Origin: Nostoc sp. FACHB-110
GTDB taxonomy: Bacteria; Cyanobacteriota; Cyanobacteriia; Cyanobacteriales; Nostocaceae
Length of the DNA stretch: 64,000 nucleotides
Direction: 5' to 3'
Assembly (NCBI RefSeq): GCF_014697425.1
Contig: NZ_JACJRU010000009.1
Location: 124,001-188,000, forward strand
The position numbers and the translations under genes were made by a program. Shown here piece by piece: positions 9,092 through 18,154 of this stretch (its first letter is position 1; each line of letters begins with the position of its first letter). A model generated the notes under the pieces. The model had not been told where the DNA came from, searched no databases, and saw only the letters and a program-made list of their open reading frames with translations.

Positions 9092-10521
9092 ATCAGATTA
9101 AACAACTATTGCCAAAAATTGATCCTTTTTCATTACGAGTCCGCTTGACATTAGGAGTGGCTGCAGTTTCCGCTTTCGGTTTAGGCAGCCTCTCTATCTA
9201 TACAAGCTGGAAAATGCAGCAACTATTAATTAATAGCCATAAAAATAATATTCGCCAAATTGCCACACGTTTACCCCAGGATATAGAACTTTATAACGAA
9301 CTGATGCCATCAAGCAATGGGGTACAAAAAGTCATAGATAGTTTAACTAACGAGAATATTTTTTTATGGATTAAAGGTTTAGATAATAAAATTGCTGCCA
9401 ACTCTAGTAACTTAAATAAGTTATCGCCAACCACAGCATCTGAGTTAATTTATTCAACTGAGATGTCCATGAAACCCCAAGTTCAAAAAGTCGGTGAACG
9501 TTACTTTGTGTTATGTGGTGGTGCTTTACCGTTAAAAGGTAAAGTTGTTGGCAAATTATTTGTCGTACAGGATGTTACCCGCGAACAAACAATGTTTTTG
9601 GTAATTGTGCAGAGTTTAGGAATTGGGAGTATTTTGACAATTATTCTCATTTCTCTAGCGATCGCTATTTATATTAAACGTTCTTTGCAACCGCTACGCC
9701 AGTTAAGCCAAATGACAGAAGTGATTTCGATTGCAGACTTAGGGCAAGCCCAACTATATTTAGAAAATGCACCTAGCGAAGTGAGAGAATTAGCTCAAAC
9801 GTTTAACATGATGTTATCGCGCCTGTCCCAATCTTGGGAACAAGAGCGACAATTTGTTAGTAATGTTTCCCATGAATTACGCACACCCCTGACGATTGTA
9901 CATGGCTACCTACAAAGTGTTTTACGCAGGCAGAACAATTTAACCGAAATTCAACGAGAAGCCTTAACCACAGCCGCCGCCGAAGCAGAACGCACCATCC
10001 GCCTTTTGCAAGACTTACTTGATTTAGCCAGGGCAGATAGTGGTTATTTGCATTTTCGCTTAGAACCTTGTGTAATAAATGACTTAGTGACAGAAATTGT
10101 GGCTATGGCCAAAAGTTATAGCGATCGCTCCATTACAATTGATTCAGGAAGTCAACCCATCGAAGTCAAAGCAGATTACAATCGGCTGAAACAAGTTTTG
10201 CTCAATTTAATTGATAACGCCGTTAAATATTCTGAACCTCATACTTGTGTGACTGTGAAGCTATATCAACAAGCAGACGCAGCGATTATTCAAGTCAGCG
10301 ATCAAGGTTATGGTATACCGTTACAACATCAAGCTAGAATTTTTGAGCGGTTTTACCGAGTAGATGAAGCACGTACTAGTTCTACTGGTGGCTGCGGTTT
10401 AGGGTTATCCATAGTTAAAACCTTGGTTGAAGGGATGGCTGGAAATGTTACAGTGCGATCGCGTTTAGGTGAAGGAAGTACATTTACAATTACTTTACCT
10501 GCTTTAACAACTACCAAATAA
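9088..10521 (+). CDS. Membrane sensor histidine kinase (HAMP type)
   Basis: A two-membrane-segment kinase of 477 residues: first segment near 22-40, extracytoplasmic sensor of about 125 residues, second segment near 168-192, HAMP linker, then the kinase core. Phospho-acceptor is His262 in SHELRTPL. The ATPase boxes are LLNLIDNAVKYS, DQGYGI and GCGLGLSIV. It starts with GTG at 9088, overlapping the DUF4079 stop. No response regulator follows, because the next gene is convergent. Its partner is therefore encoded elsewhere, with an OmpR-type regulator (16819-17493) the nearest candidate. The layout resembles kinases of the OmpR/PhoR class. Confidence 0.92.
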   Translation: MNQIKQLLPKIDPFSLRVRLTLGVAAVSAFGLGSLSIYTSWKMQQLLINSHKNNIRQIATRLPQDIELYNELMPSSNGVQKVIDSLTNENIFLWIKGLDNKIAANSSNLNKLSPTTASELIYSTEMSMKPQVQKVGERYFVLCGGALPLKGKVVGKLFVVQDVTREQTMFLVIVQSLGIGSILTIILISLAIAIYIKRSLQPLRQLSQMTEVISIADLGQAQLYLENAPSEVRELAQTFNMMLSRLSQSWEQERQFVSNVSHELRTPLTIVHGYLQSVLRRQNNLTEIQREALTTAAAEAERTIRLLQDLLDLARADSGYLHFRLEPCVINDLVTEIVAMAKSYSDRSITIDSGSQPIEVKADYNRLKQVLLNLIDNAVKYSEPHTCVTVKLYQQADAAIIQVSDQGYGIPLQHQARIFERFYRVDEARTSSTGGCGLGLSIVKTLVEGMAGNVTVRSRLGEGSTFTITLPALTTTK

Positions 10522-10535
10522 TTAATTTCCCAAAA

Positions 10536-11738
10536 TTAACTATTATTTTCATTCCCGACGCGATAATTTAATGGCAGTATTACCGTTACAGTAGTACCAA
10601 CATTTTGCTGACTTTCAAGATAAATTTGACCCCCGTGTAAATCTACACACTTCTGCACCATCGCTAGTCCTAAACCAGTACCTTGAATTCGCCGCACATT
10701 GCTAGCTCGATAAAAAGTTTGAAATAAATTATTTTGGTCTTTTTCCGGTATACCTATTCCTTCATCTCGTACTTTAAAAGTTGCCATATTATCTCGACAA
10801 CTGACATTTAACCAAATATTTTTTAAGGGCGGCGAATATTTAATTGCATTCGACATTAAATTACCTAAAATTCGATGTAATAGTTCTTCATCTAGGTAAG
10901 CTGATGTACATTCTCCTGCAAAATTCAAGATAATATTATATTGGTCTCCTACTTGCATTTGAAAACTCTCGGTAATTTCTTCGCAAAAGTTCACTAAATC
11001 CAAAAGAGCAGGTTTATATTCTAATTTAGCGGCTTCGCTTCTGCTTAAAAATAAAATTTCATCTAATAGTTGCAGCATATGATTAATCGAATCTTGTACC
11101 CGATCAAAATAAAAACTTTTTCTATCTTCCGTTAAACCCGCATTATTTTGTAAAATATCCATTGCTGTACGCACAATCGTCATTGGATTACGAAATTCAT
11201 GGGAAACCATTGCCACAAAATTTGATTTTAATTCGTTCAGTTGCTGTTCTTTTGCTAGTGCTTTACGGCTTAATTCTTCACTTTCGCGCAGCTTGTTTAA
11301 AATTTCTTCTCTTTCAATGGCATAGCGAATTGCACGGACTAAACGTTGCACAGTAATTTGGTCTTTAACTAGATAATCTTGCGCTCCTTCGGCTAATGCT
11401 TGCATGGCTAATTCTTCATCATCCATTCCTGTTAACACCACTACAGGAATGTCTGTCACTGCGGCGCGATATTCTTTTAAAGTCTCTAATCCGAGAGAAT
11501 CAGGTAAACCAAGGTCTAATAATACCAAATCAAATTTTACTAGTGGAGAAGAGTTATCAAAATTATCATTTTCTGTTAGTTGATAGCCTGTTAAACTAGC
11601 ATTGATCGCTTGTGATAAGCGTTCAACATGCTGCATCTTTAGCTCATATTTATCTGCATGGAGAAATATCTGATGCAAAAGTTTGGCATCGCTAGGGCTA
11701 TCTTCTACTAAGAGAATATAAATCGTGTTTTTTTGCAT
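10536..11738 (-). CDS. Receiver-histidine kinase hybrid (REC first)
   Basis: A soluble 400-residue protein: receiver domain with Asp75 in LLDLGLPD, a short coiled coil (about 140-170), then a kinase core with His180 in SHEFRNP and ATPase boxes LMSNAIKYS, DEGIGI and GTGLGLAMV. The REC-first order without a sensor domain means its input is probably phosphate from an upstream kinase or regulator. It is the last gene of a minus-strand cluster (14552 to 10536) with a Rcp1-type regulator and a CHASE3/PAS kinase. The spacing of about 90 bases to the gene before it allows either one transcript or a separate promoter. Confidence 0.92.
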   Translation of the reverse strand: MQKNTIYILLVEDSPSDAKLLHQIFLHADKYELKMQHVERLSQAINASLTGYQLTENDNFDNSSPLVKFDLVLLDLGLPDSLGLETLKEYRAAVTDIPVVVLTGMDDEELAMQALAEGAQDYLVKDQITVQRLVRAIRYAIEREEILNKLRESEELSRKALAKEQQLNELKSNFVAMVSHEFRNPMTIVRTAMDILQNNAGLTEDRKSFYFDRVQDSINHMLQLLDEILFLSRSEAAKLEYKPALLDLVNFCEEITESFQMQVGDQYNIILNFAGECTSAYLDEELLHRILGNLMSNAIKYSPPLKNIWLNVSCRDNMATFKVRDEGIGIPEKDQNNLFQTFYRASNVRRIQGTGLGLAMVQKCVDLHGGQIYLESQQNVGTTVTVILPLNYRVGNENNS

Positions 11739-11825
11739 AAAAGATATTGAGATAAATTTGGCTGGTAATTATCTACATTTATCCTTAGAGAACCGCACAC
11801 AACATTAATTTAAAAATCATCAAAT

Positions 11826-12290
11826 CTAAGAATATGGGGGCAACTTGACTGCTAATAACCAAAAATCTTTAATTAACTGGATCACCTGAATAAATTGATA
11901 AACATCTAAGGGTTTAGTCACATAGCAGTTAGCATTTAAGTTATAAGAGCGTAAGATATCTTGTTCATCTGTAGAGGTAGTAAGTATCACAACAGGAATT
12001 AATTTCAGGCTTGAATCTGATTTAATTTCTGTCAAAACTTCCCGCCCATCCATACCTGGTAAATTGAGGTCAAGTAATACTAAATCAGGGCGAGGTGCAT
12101 TCACAAATTCTCCTTCCTGATATAAATATTTCATGGCTGTTTCTCCATCTTCCACCCAGTGTAAATTGTTAGCAATTTTGGTATTTACAAAACCTTTGAT
12201 AGTCAAATTGGCATCACTGGGAGAGTCTTCAACTAGCAAAATTTCAATCCGCTGAAATTCTTGAACGTTATTTGCGTAGCTATTAACCAT
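11826..12290 (-). CDS. Single-domain response regulator, Rcp1 type
   Basis: Stand-alone receiver of 154 residues, CheY-like but with the extra loop and C-terminal dimer helix typical of the regulators that partner cyanobacterial phytochromes (Rcp1 class). Key residues are the acidic cluster VEDSPSD, phospho-acceptor Asp74 in LLDLNLPGMDG, and Lys in TKPLD. It has no output domain, so it probably relays phosphate or binds a partner. It lies only 27 bases after the CHASE3-PAS kinase, whose core is of the phytochrome-associated type, so that kinase is the obvious donor. Confidence 0.92.
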   Translation of the reverse strand: MVNSYANNVQEFQRIEILLVEDSPSDANLTIKGFVNTKIANNLHWVEDGETAMKYLYQEGEFVNAPRPDLVLLDLNLPGMDGREVLTEIKSDSSLKLIPVVILTTSTDEQDILRSYNLNANCYVTKPLDVYQFIQVIQLIKDFWLLAVKLPPYS

Positions 12291-12317
12291 ATATTACGCG
12301 TCTATTTCTCTAATTTA

Positions 12318-14552
12318 TCAAGAAATGGAATTTTCATGAAGAGTAAAGTAGAACGTTGTTCCAACTCCTACCTGAGATTCAGCCCAGATGTGACCATTGT
12401 GACGTTCTACAATTTTTTTACAGATGGCTAACCCAATACCTGTACCCGGAAATTCTCGACGGGTATGCAAACGACGAAAAACTTCAAAAATTCGCTCAAA
12501 ATACTGAGTTTTAATGCCAATACCGTTATCTTTGACAGAGAACAGCCAAACAGTTTGGGGAGTAGGAAATTGTGAATAATGGGGGAAATCTTCTGGTATA
12601 GTTCGTTGTGCTTCTACTTTTCCTGCTTCGCTGAACCTCACTGCACTAATATGAACTTGTGGCGGTACATCTGGGCGATGAAACTTGATAGCATTGCCGA
12701 TCAGATTTTGAAATAATTGCACAAGTTGGGTTTTGTCGCCTGCTACGATGGGTAAGGAATCATTGGTAATGCTAGCTTGACTTTGAGCGATCGCTACATA
12801 TAAATTACTCAAAGCTTCTCTCAAAACCATATTACAATCAGTTAAACTAAATTCTCTTCCACGAGTTCCGACACGCGAATAAGTAAGCAAATCTTGAATT
12901 AACTGCTGCATCCGCTTCGCGCCATCGATAATGTAATGTATATATTCCTGCGCAGACTCATCTAGCAGTTGTTGATATTCCTCAACTAATAATTGGCTAT
13001 AGCCAGTCACAGCCCTCAATGGTTCTTGCAAATCATGAGAAGCTATATAAGCAAACTGCGCTAATTCTTGATTAGAACACTTGAGTTCCTCATTGAGTTT
13101 TTGTAATTCGGCGGTGCGTTCTTGAACCTTAATTTCTAATTCGGCTTTCGCCTGATGTAACGCTTCTTCCGCTAATTTACGCTCTGTAATATCAGTATGA
13201 GTGCCTATCCATTCCTGAACTTCGTTTTGACTATTTAATATCGGCACTGCACGCACAGCAAAAAATCGATAACTTCCATCAGCTACTTTTACACGATGCT
13301 CAAGCTTATAAGGACTCTTCCAGGCTGATGCTTGATTCCATAAAAATTGTGACAACGCCCTGTCATCAGGATGAACCGCATTCAACCATCCCCAACCTTC
13401 AACTTCTGCTGGACTTTGCCCTGTTAAAGCACTCCACAATGACACCTCTTTCGGCAACCCATTAGCATCAGCTATCCAAACAGCCTGAGATGTAGCAACT
13501 ACTAATGAACGATAGCGGGTTTCACTTTGTTCTAAGGCCATTTCCGCCGTTTTGCGGCGAGTAATATCTTGAAAGAAAATTGATAAACCTTCTTGAGTAG
13601 GATAAATGCGATTTTCAAACCAGCGATCCCACGGTGGATAATATTCCTCCATCTCAATTACTTGCTGTTCTGCCACAGCTTGATAATAGGCATGATAAAA
13701 CTTTTGCCCTACACCTTCAGGAAATTCTTCCCAGATATTTTTACCAATCAAATCTTCAGGACGACGATTAAAAAGTTGCCCTGCTCTTTGATTAACGTAG
13801 GTGTAACACCAGTTATTATCTAAAGCGACAAAAGCATCTGTCACTGTCTCTAAAATACTTGCCAACTTTGCCTTTGCAGTTTGCTGTTCTAAATTGATCG
13901 CTTCTGCTGCTAAAACTTTATTAATGCGGATTTGCTCTTGCAATAATAAATAAACTACTACTATCAAGAAAACACTGAAAATATATCCCAATGACACTAC
14001 AAAAATCATATTTATAAAACTGTCTTCTGTTGCTAACATCCTTTTTTTTAATAGATTTTTTTCCTCATTTTCCATTGTTTGAAAAATATGATTAAGTTGT
14101 TGACTAACTGCTATCAACCTATCATCATTAGGAATTTGAGCAGACTTGTCTACATTTTGCTTTTCGGATATCACTATAGATTGTTGCAATAAGTCAAACT
14201 TTTCTTTAACTAAAAGTTCTAACTGGTTAAGTTGACTTTGCTGATAAGAATTATCATTAGTTAAGACTCTGATCGTTTGAATTTGCTGATTAAATTTCTG
14301 CCTTTCTTGCCGATACACTTCTTGATAAACTGCTTTACCAGTGAGAAGATAATTACTACTTGCGTTTTTGGCATTAGCGAGAATAAGACGTGCTTTATCT
14401 AATGCTTCTCTCACTTGATGAGTATGAATTAACCATTGATCTTCTGCTGTTAATTTCTTGAAATTGAAAAAAGAAATTATCCCAACACCACCAAGTAGTA
14501 CTAATGCCAATGTAAAACTAGATACAACAAATCTCTCTGAAAGTTTATTCAT
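12318..14552 (-). CDS. CHASE3-PAS-PAS sensor histidine kinase
   Basis: Membrane kinase of 744 residues. Two hydrophobic segments (about 12-30 and 182-205) enclose a helical extracytoplasmic region of CHASE3 type with the signature YLLTGKAVYQEVY. Two PAS domains follow (about 230-335 and 345-460, the second with the PAC-like ending WIGTHTDITERK). A coiled-coil stretch leads to His506 in SHDLQEPLRAV and ATPase boxes LIGNAIKFH, DNGIGI and GTGIGLAIC. The His box is of the phytochrome/Cph1 subclass, which normally pairs with Rcp1-type regulators such as the one directly downstream. What it senses is unknown. Confidence 0.92.
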   Translation of the reverse strand: MNKLSERFVVSSFTLALVLLGGVGIISFFNFKKLTAEDQWLIHTHQVREALDKARLILANAKNASSNYLLTGKAVYQEVYRQERQKFNQQIQTIRVLTNDNSYQQSQLNQLELLVKEKFDLLQQSIVISEKQNVDKSAQIPNDDRLIAVSQQLNHIFQTMENEEKNLLKKRMLATEDSFINMIFVVSLGYIFSVFLIVVVYLLLQEQIRINKVLAAEAINLEQQTAKAKLASILETVTDAFVALDNNWCYTYVNQRAGQLFNRRPEDLIGKNIWEEFPEGVGQKFYHAYYQAVAEQQVIEMEEYYPPWDRWFENRIYPTQEGLSIFFQDITRRKTAEMALEQSETRYRSLVVATSQAVWIADANGLPKEVSLWSALTGQSPAEVEGWGWLNAVHPDDRALSQFLWNQASAWKSPYKLEHRVKVADGSYRFFAVRAVPILNSQNEVQEWIGTHTDITERKLAEEALHQAKAELEIKVQERTAELQKLNEELKCSNQELAQFAYIASHDLQEPLRAVTGYSQLLVEEYQQLLDESAQEYIHYIIDGAKRMQQLIQDLLTYSRVGTRGREFSLTDCNMVLREALSNLYVAIAQSQASITNDSLPIVAGDKTQLVQLFQNLIGNAIKFHRPDVPPQVHISAVRFSEAGKVEAQRTIPEDFPHYSQFPTPQTVWLFSVKDNGIGIKTQYFERIFEVFRRLHTRREFPGTGIGLAICKKIVERHNGHIWAESQVGVGTTFYFTLHENSIS

Positions 14553-14912
14553 AGATGCTTCGCAAGAATGCAGCTAATAGTTCAAGCAGATTTAATCTTT
14601 ATAGCCAGCAAATAACACTTTGAATCAAATGATACATTTATAATGCCTAATTTTCATCAAACTTATGTTTATATTTACATTTATTACTGAATTGCTATTT
14701 ACATTAAATAGCTTCTACTAGTTAAGGGAAATTAGAATAAAAAAATACTAAAAAAATCTATCTAATGATAGAAGACAAATTAAATTAAAGCTGAGGCATT
14801 AAATTAAGCAACAGTGAAGGGAGAATATGAGTAATAGATACTTTGAGGTATTAAATACCTGATCTTGAGCAAGTAGAGATGTTGTATACAAAGTCTCTTC
14901 AACATTTATAGA
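14553..14912. other. Intergenic region between divergent genes
   Basis: About 360 AT-rich bases with several A-runs near 14740-14760. It should hold the promoters of the kinase cluster (leftwards) and of the acetyltransferase gene (rightwards). I see no gene or clear operator. Confidence 0.55.
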
Positions 14913-15422
14913 ATGCAGATACTTATAAAATTGGTAAAAGTATGCTTTATGAAGCAGCAAGACTTATTATTACCATCTGGATGTATCCTCCGTCCGGCGA
15001 CCTCTGCTGATCAGTGGTCGATTATATTATTGGTACTGTCAGCTAAACTCGACCCAACCCAATTACGCTGGCAGCAATTCTGGATAATTGAATCTGATAG
15101 TAAGTTAATAGCTTGTGGACAACTGCGGAGTTTTTTTGGTGTGCAAGAACTTGGTAGTTTGGTAGTTGCACCCGCTTGGAGAAGCCGTGGTTTAGGCAGC
15201 TTGCTCACTCAATATCTCATCAATCAAGCTAAAGAGCCATTGTATCTAGAATGTCTGGGGGAGAAACTAGCTAAATTTTACAGTCGCTTTGGGTTTGTAC
15301 CAGTTGCTTTTGAAGATTTACCCCAGTCTCTCAAACAAAAATTTAGAGTTTCACACTTGGCTAAAAGACTAGTGAAAGTGCCTGTAGTGTTTATGCAATA
15401 CAGAAAAAAGTATGAAGTATGA
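14913..15422 (+). CDS. GNAT-family N-acetyltransferase
   Basis: A GNAT-fold acetyltransferase that would use acetyl-CoA; the acceptor is unknown. The acetyl-CoA loop is recognisable as VVAPAWRSRGLGSLL near residues 85-100, and YSRFGFVP is the typical C-terminal motif. Two starts are possible: ATG at 14913, or ATG at 14949, which gives MKQQDLLLPSG and places the GNAT fold nearer the N-terminus. The later start may be the true one, but neither has a good ribosome site. The last four codons and the stop lie in a TATGAAG tandem repeat, so the natural C-terminus has been set by repeat sequence. Confidence 0.8.
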   Translation: MQILIKLVKVCFMKQQDLLLPSGCILRPATSADQWSIILLVLSAKLDPTQLRWQQFWIIESDSKLIACGQLRSFFGVQELGSLVVAPAWRSRGLGSLLTQYLINQAKEPLYLECLGEKLAKFYSRFGFVPVAFEDLPQSLKQKFRVSHLAKRLVKVPVVFMQYRKKYEV

Positions 15423-15463
15423 AGTATGAAGTATGAAGTATGAAGTATGAAGTATGAAGTATG
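15411..15463. repeat. Seven perfect TATGAAG tandem units
   Basis: Seven exact 7-base copies (15411-15459) plus TATG. The array supplies the stop codon of the acetyltransferase gene and ends four bases before the stop of the convergent methyltransferase gene. Confidence 0.95.
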
Positions 15464-15466
15464 TGA

Positions 15467-16081
15467 CTATTGACCTTTCTCAAAAATAGTCAGCAAAACA
15501 GGCCCTAATAAATAATGATGATTCACACACAACATTCCGGCAGCAGAACCTAAAGCTTCCCGTTGTTGAGGGCTGTAAAAGCGAACTCCTAAAGGAGAAA
15601 TTGGTATTTTGGGCAAGTTTATTTCTTTTATAAGAGTAAAATCTACTAAATAAAAGCGTCCACCAGGGGTTAGCACTCGTGATACTTCACGCATCACCTG
15701 TTGTGGCTCTAAATAATGCAAGAAGCTGATGGTGTTAAACACAGCATCAAACTGACCTTCTCCAAACGGAAGTGACTCGGCTTTGCCTTCGATATAAATT
15801 AAGCGTGGATGGTGACGGTTGCTGAGTCTAGCCATACGCAACATGTTGGGCGATAGGTCTAAACCTGTACCACGCAAGTCAGGAAATTTGATTGCCAAGC
15901 GGTCTAACAAGCGGCCAGTACCACAACCTAAATCAAGGATGTTAGCTGGCTGTGGTACATCAACATATTCTAATAATCGCTGATGAATGGCGCGATAAAA
16001 TACCGAAGGCAAAATCCAGTCGTAGCTGCCTGCCCAGATATCAAATAGTAGTTTTTTGTTATTGAGAAAGTTATTGGTCAT
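15467..16081 (-). CDS. Class I SAM-dependent methyltransferase
   Basis: A 204-residue Rossmann-fold methyltransferase. The SAM-binding motif I is ILDLGCGTGRLLDRL (about residues 44-58); motif II region is GTGLDLSPNML, and later motifs are FDAVFNTISFLHY and VLTPGGRFYLVDF. It resembles the UbiE/MenG-like group, but the substrate cannot be told. It is convergent with the acetyltransferase gene, with a heptamer repeat at the junction. Upstream DNA (16070-16100) carries short TTGGTCA/TTGTCAA repeats, which may blur the true promoter. Confidence 0.88.
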   Translation of the reverse strand: MTNNFLNNKKLLFDIWAGSYDWILPSVFYRAIHQRLLEYVDVPQPANILDLGCGTGRLLDRLAIKFPDLRGTGLDLSPNMLRMARLSNRHHPRLIYIEGKAESLPFGEGQFDAVFNTISFLHYLEPQQVMREVSRVLTPGGRFYLVDFTLIKEINLPKIPISPLGVRFYSPQQREALGSAAGMLCVNHHYLLGPVLLTIFEKGQ

Positions 16082-16367
16082 TGGTCAATTGTCAATTGTG
16101 AAAGGGCAGGAAGCATCAACCAGAATTTAATTTTACAGCCCATACTTCAGCCCGTTTGTCTAGTGTGCAGCCAAAAAATTTTGGGAACTAAGTTACTGAT
16201 TCTGAAATCACAGAAATATATGTTGTAGTTTAATCTGTGACCACACAGAGAAGCTCACTTCTCAATGTAGCAGCCCCAAGCGATCGCTGCATAAGACCAA
16301 ACAAGCCCGACGTATATATGAATAGAGGTTATCACCTCATTAAACTAATATTATTAAGGTAAAAATT

Positions 16368-16661
16368 ATGTCATCTACATCTATTACGCTGAAACTTCTC
16401 CCCAAAGACCTTTTACACCCAGTGCGTGAATGGTTAGAAAGCATAGAAATTCACAACACAAAATTAGCTCATTTCTTGTGTAGAGCTATACCTGCTCAAT
16501 GCCCCTTTGAACGAGATGTATTTTTATTCAATCGTAAATTGTTTCACATTCCCCCAATGTGTAAGCTTAATCCTCTATACGAGCAATTCGTAAGTCTGCG
16601 TTTTAAATCTCTGTGCTATCTTGCTGATGAATGCGGTGAAGATGTGACTGTTTATTGTTAA
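16368..16661 (+). CDS. Mo-dependent nitrogenase C-terminal family protein
   Basis: A 97-residue protein with the pattern of a small cyanobacterial family named after the C-terminus of a Mo-dependent nitrogenase entry: HxLCRxIPAQCPFERD in the middle, then FxIPPMCKLNP and a Cys-rich end. The conserved cysteines (positions about 38, 45, 65, 84, 89 and 97) suggest metal or cluster binding. The name does not prove a role in nitrogenase. The gene is short, monocistronic and preceded by an inverted repeat GAGGT-4-ACCTC at 16325-16338. Confidence 0.75.
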   Translation: MSSTSITLKLLPKDLLHPVREWLESIEIHNTKLAHFLCRAIPAQCPFERDVFLFNRKLFHIPPMCKLNPLYEQFVSLRFKSLCYLADECGEDVTVYC

Positions 16662-16818
16662 ATAGGAATGCTACTATAAACAGCAGCGATCGGTAATTAC
16701 AGACATACGCTTGTGATTTGGATTAGCCTGTACTAAGCTATTTAAAACTCTATTTCGATATACATTTAATGAGTTTTAAGTTGCCTATCAATTACTGCCC
16801 CTCTCTGCTGAAATCAAT

Positions 16819-17493
16819 ATGACGCACATCTTACTGGTAGAAGATGAGGTCAAACTGGCGCGATTTATCGAATTAGAACTAAATTACGAAGGTTATCAAG
16901 TCAGTGTCGCCTACGATGGATTAACAGCACTTACAGCTGCAAGAGAGTTAAATCTTGATTTAATTATTTTAGATTGGATGCTACCTGGGTTATCGGGTTT
17001 AGAAATTTGCCGTCGCCTGCGTAGCACTGGTGATAAAGTCCCAGTCATATTATTAACCGCTAAAGATGAAGTGAGCGATCGCGTTGCCGGGTTAGATGCA
17101 GGTGCTGATGATTATGTAGTTAAACCTTTTAGTGTCGAAGAATTATTAGCCAGAGTCCGCGCCCACCTTCGCCGCAATCAAGAAGCAGACACAGCAGACA
17201 TCTTAGAATTTGAAGACCTCAGATTAAATCGACGCACGCGAGAAGTTTATCGGGGTAGTAGATTAATAGAATTAACTGCCAAAGAATTTGATTTACTCGA
17301 TTATTTACTCGCCCATCCCAGACAAGTTATTACCCGCGATCGCATTTTAGAAGAAGTTTGGGGTTACGACTTCATGGGCGACTCCAACATCATCGAAGTT
17401 TACGTCCGCTACTTGCGCCTCAAACTCGAAACCAACAACGAAAAGCGTCTCATTCAAACCGTGCGCGGCGTTGGTTACGTGCTGCGAGAATGA
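16819..17493 (+). CDS. OmpR-family DNA-binding response regulator
   Basis: A two-domain regulator of 224 residues: receiver with Asp52 in LDWMLPG and Lys in VVKPFS, then a winged-helix DNA-binding domain (about 125-222) with the recognition region DSNIIEVYVRYLRLKL and the ending RTVRGVGYVLRE-like (here QTVRGVGYVLRE). No kinase is adjacent. The orphan kinase at 9088-10521 is a candidate partner within the window, but this is inference. The TGA stop is the first codon of a heptamer repeat array. Several cyanobacterial paralogues (RppA-, NrrA-, ManR-like) share this layout, and I cannot assign one. Confidence 0.92.
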   Translation: MTHILLVEDEVKLARFIELELNYEGYQVSVAYDGLTALTAARELNLDLIILDWMLPGLSGLEICRRLRSTGDKVPVILLTAKDEVSDRVAGLDAGADDYVVKPFSVEELLARVRAHLRRNQEADTADILEFEDLRLNRRTREVYRGSRLIELTAKEFDLLDYLLAHPRQVITRDRILEEVWGYDFMGDSNIIEVYVRYLRLKLETNNEKRLIQTVRGVGYVLRE

Positions 17494-17541
17494 AGTGTGA
17501 AGTATGAAGTGTGAAGTATGAAGTGTGAAGTGTGAAGTGTG
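17491..17541. repeat. Seven TGAAGTG/TGAAGTA tandem units
   Basis: Seven 7-base units (17491-17539) follow the regulator gene. The first unit provides its TGA stop codon. Confidence 0.95.
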
Positions 17542-17727
17542 AAATTTTATGTGGTAGGCAATCACATAAGGTATACTCTCACTTCTGACTTGTAACCTCT
17601 TAACCAATCACCTCATTGCAAACAACCGTTAAACTTCATTGCAAAATAAAAAGCTTTTCCAACCAACATGATAAGTTTTGATGATGTGAAGCAACGGCAC
17701 TCATAGAATAGTAAAGGAGAACACACA

Positions 17728-17940
17728 GTGGCAATGGAGTCAAATTTACTAACGGGCAAAGCAGTACAAAACGAAGACTTTAGCGAATACGTTGCCCATT
17801 TACAGCTACACATGACTCTGCAAGCTCGCAATCTGGTTCCAACTTTGAAGCATACTGTGGAAGATAGTCGGCAGGAATTACTTCATCAAACTCAAGCCAA
17901 CTTTGAAAAGTTAATTTCCCGGCAAGGGTCACAAATCTAG
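17728..17940 (+). CDS. Conserved-looking 70-residue protein of unknown function
   Basis: I do not recognise this family. The GTG start at 17728 is preceded by a strong AAGGAG site (17714-17719) with 8 bases spacing. The ATG two codons later is too far from that site. The protein is soluble, mostly helical by composition, rich in Gln/His/Leu and without Cys. It contains an EYVAHLQLHMTLQARNLVP stretch, which could form an amphipathic helix. A good intrinsic terminator follows at 17968-18025, so it is a self-contained transcription unit, which argues that it is a real and possibly well-expressed gene. Confidence 0.75.
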   Translation: MAMESNLLTGKAVQNEDFSEYVAHLQLHMTLQARNLVPTLKHTVEDSRQELLHQTQANFEKLISRQGSQI

Positions 17941-17967
17941 AAAATTTAACTAAAAGTCAAATAAAAT

Positions 17968-18025
17968 AAAAGCAGGCCTTTTGAAGTTAACGCTCTTAGC
18001 ACCCTCATCAGACCTGCTTTTTTTA
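17968..18025 (+). terminator. Intrinsic terminator after the 70-residue gene
   Basis: Arms AAAGCAGG (17969-17976) and CCTGCTTT (18013-18020) pair around a long loop. A run of seven T bases (18018-18024) follows, then more T-rich sequence. Confidence 0.75.
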
Positions 18026-18154
18026 ATTTTTTCAAAATATAATCAACAAAATCAATCTTTTGGAGCAAGAGCAAGCAACGGAAAGCCGTTAAAATTATTG
18101 CAGCAGTTCCTACCCAGAGCAGTTAGTTAAAGCAACATGGCGGCTTGAATTAAA

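Noticed and set aside
15411..15463. Tandem repeat considered as a CRISPR array
   Set aside because: Units are 7 bases without spacers and no cas gene is present anywhere in the window.
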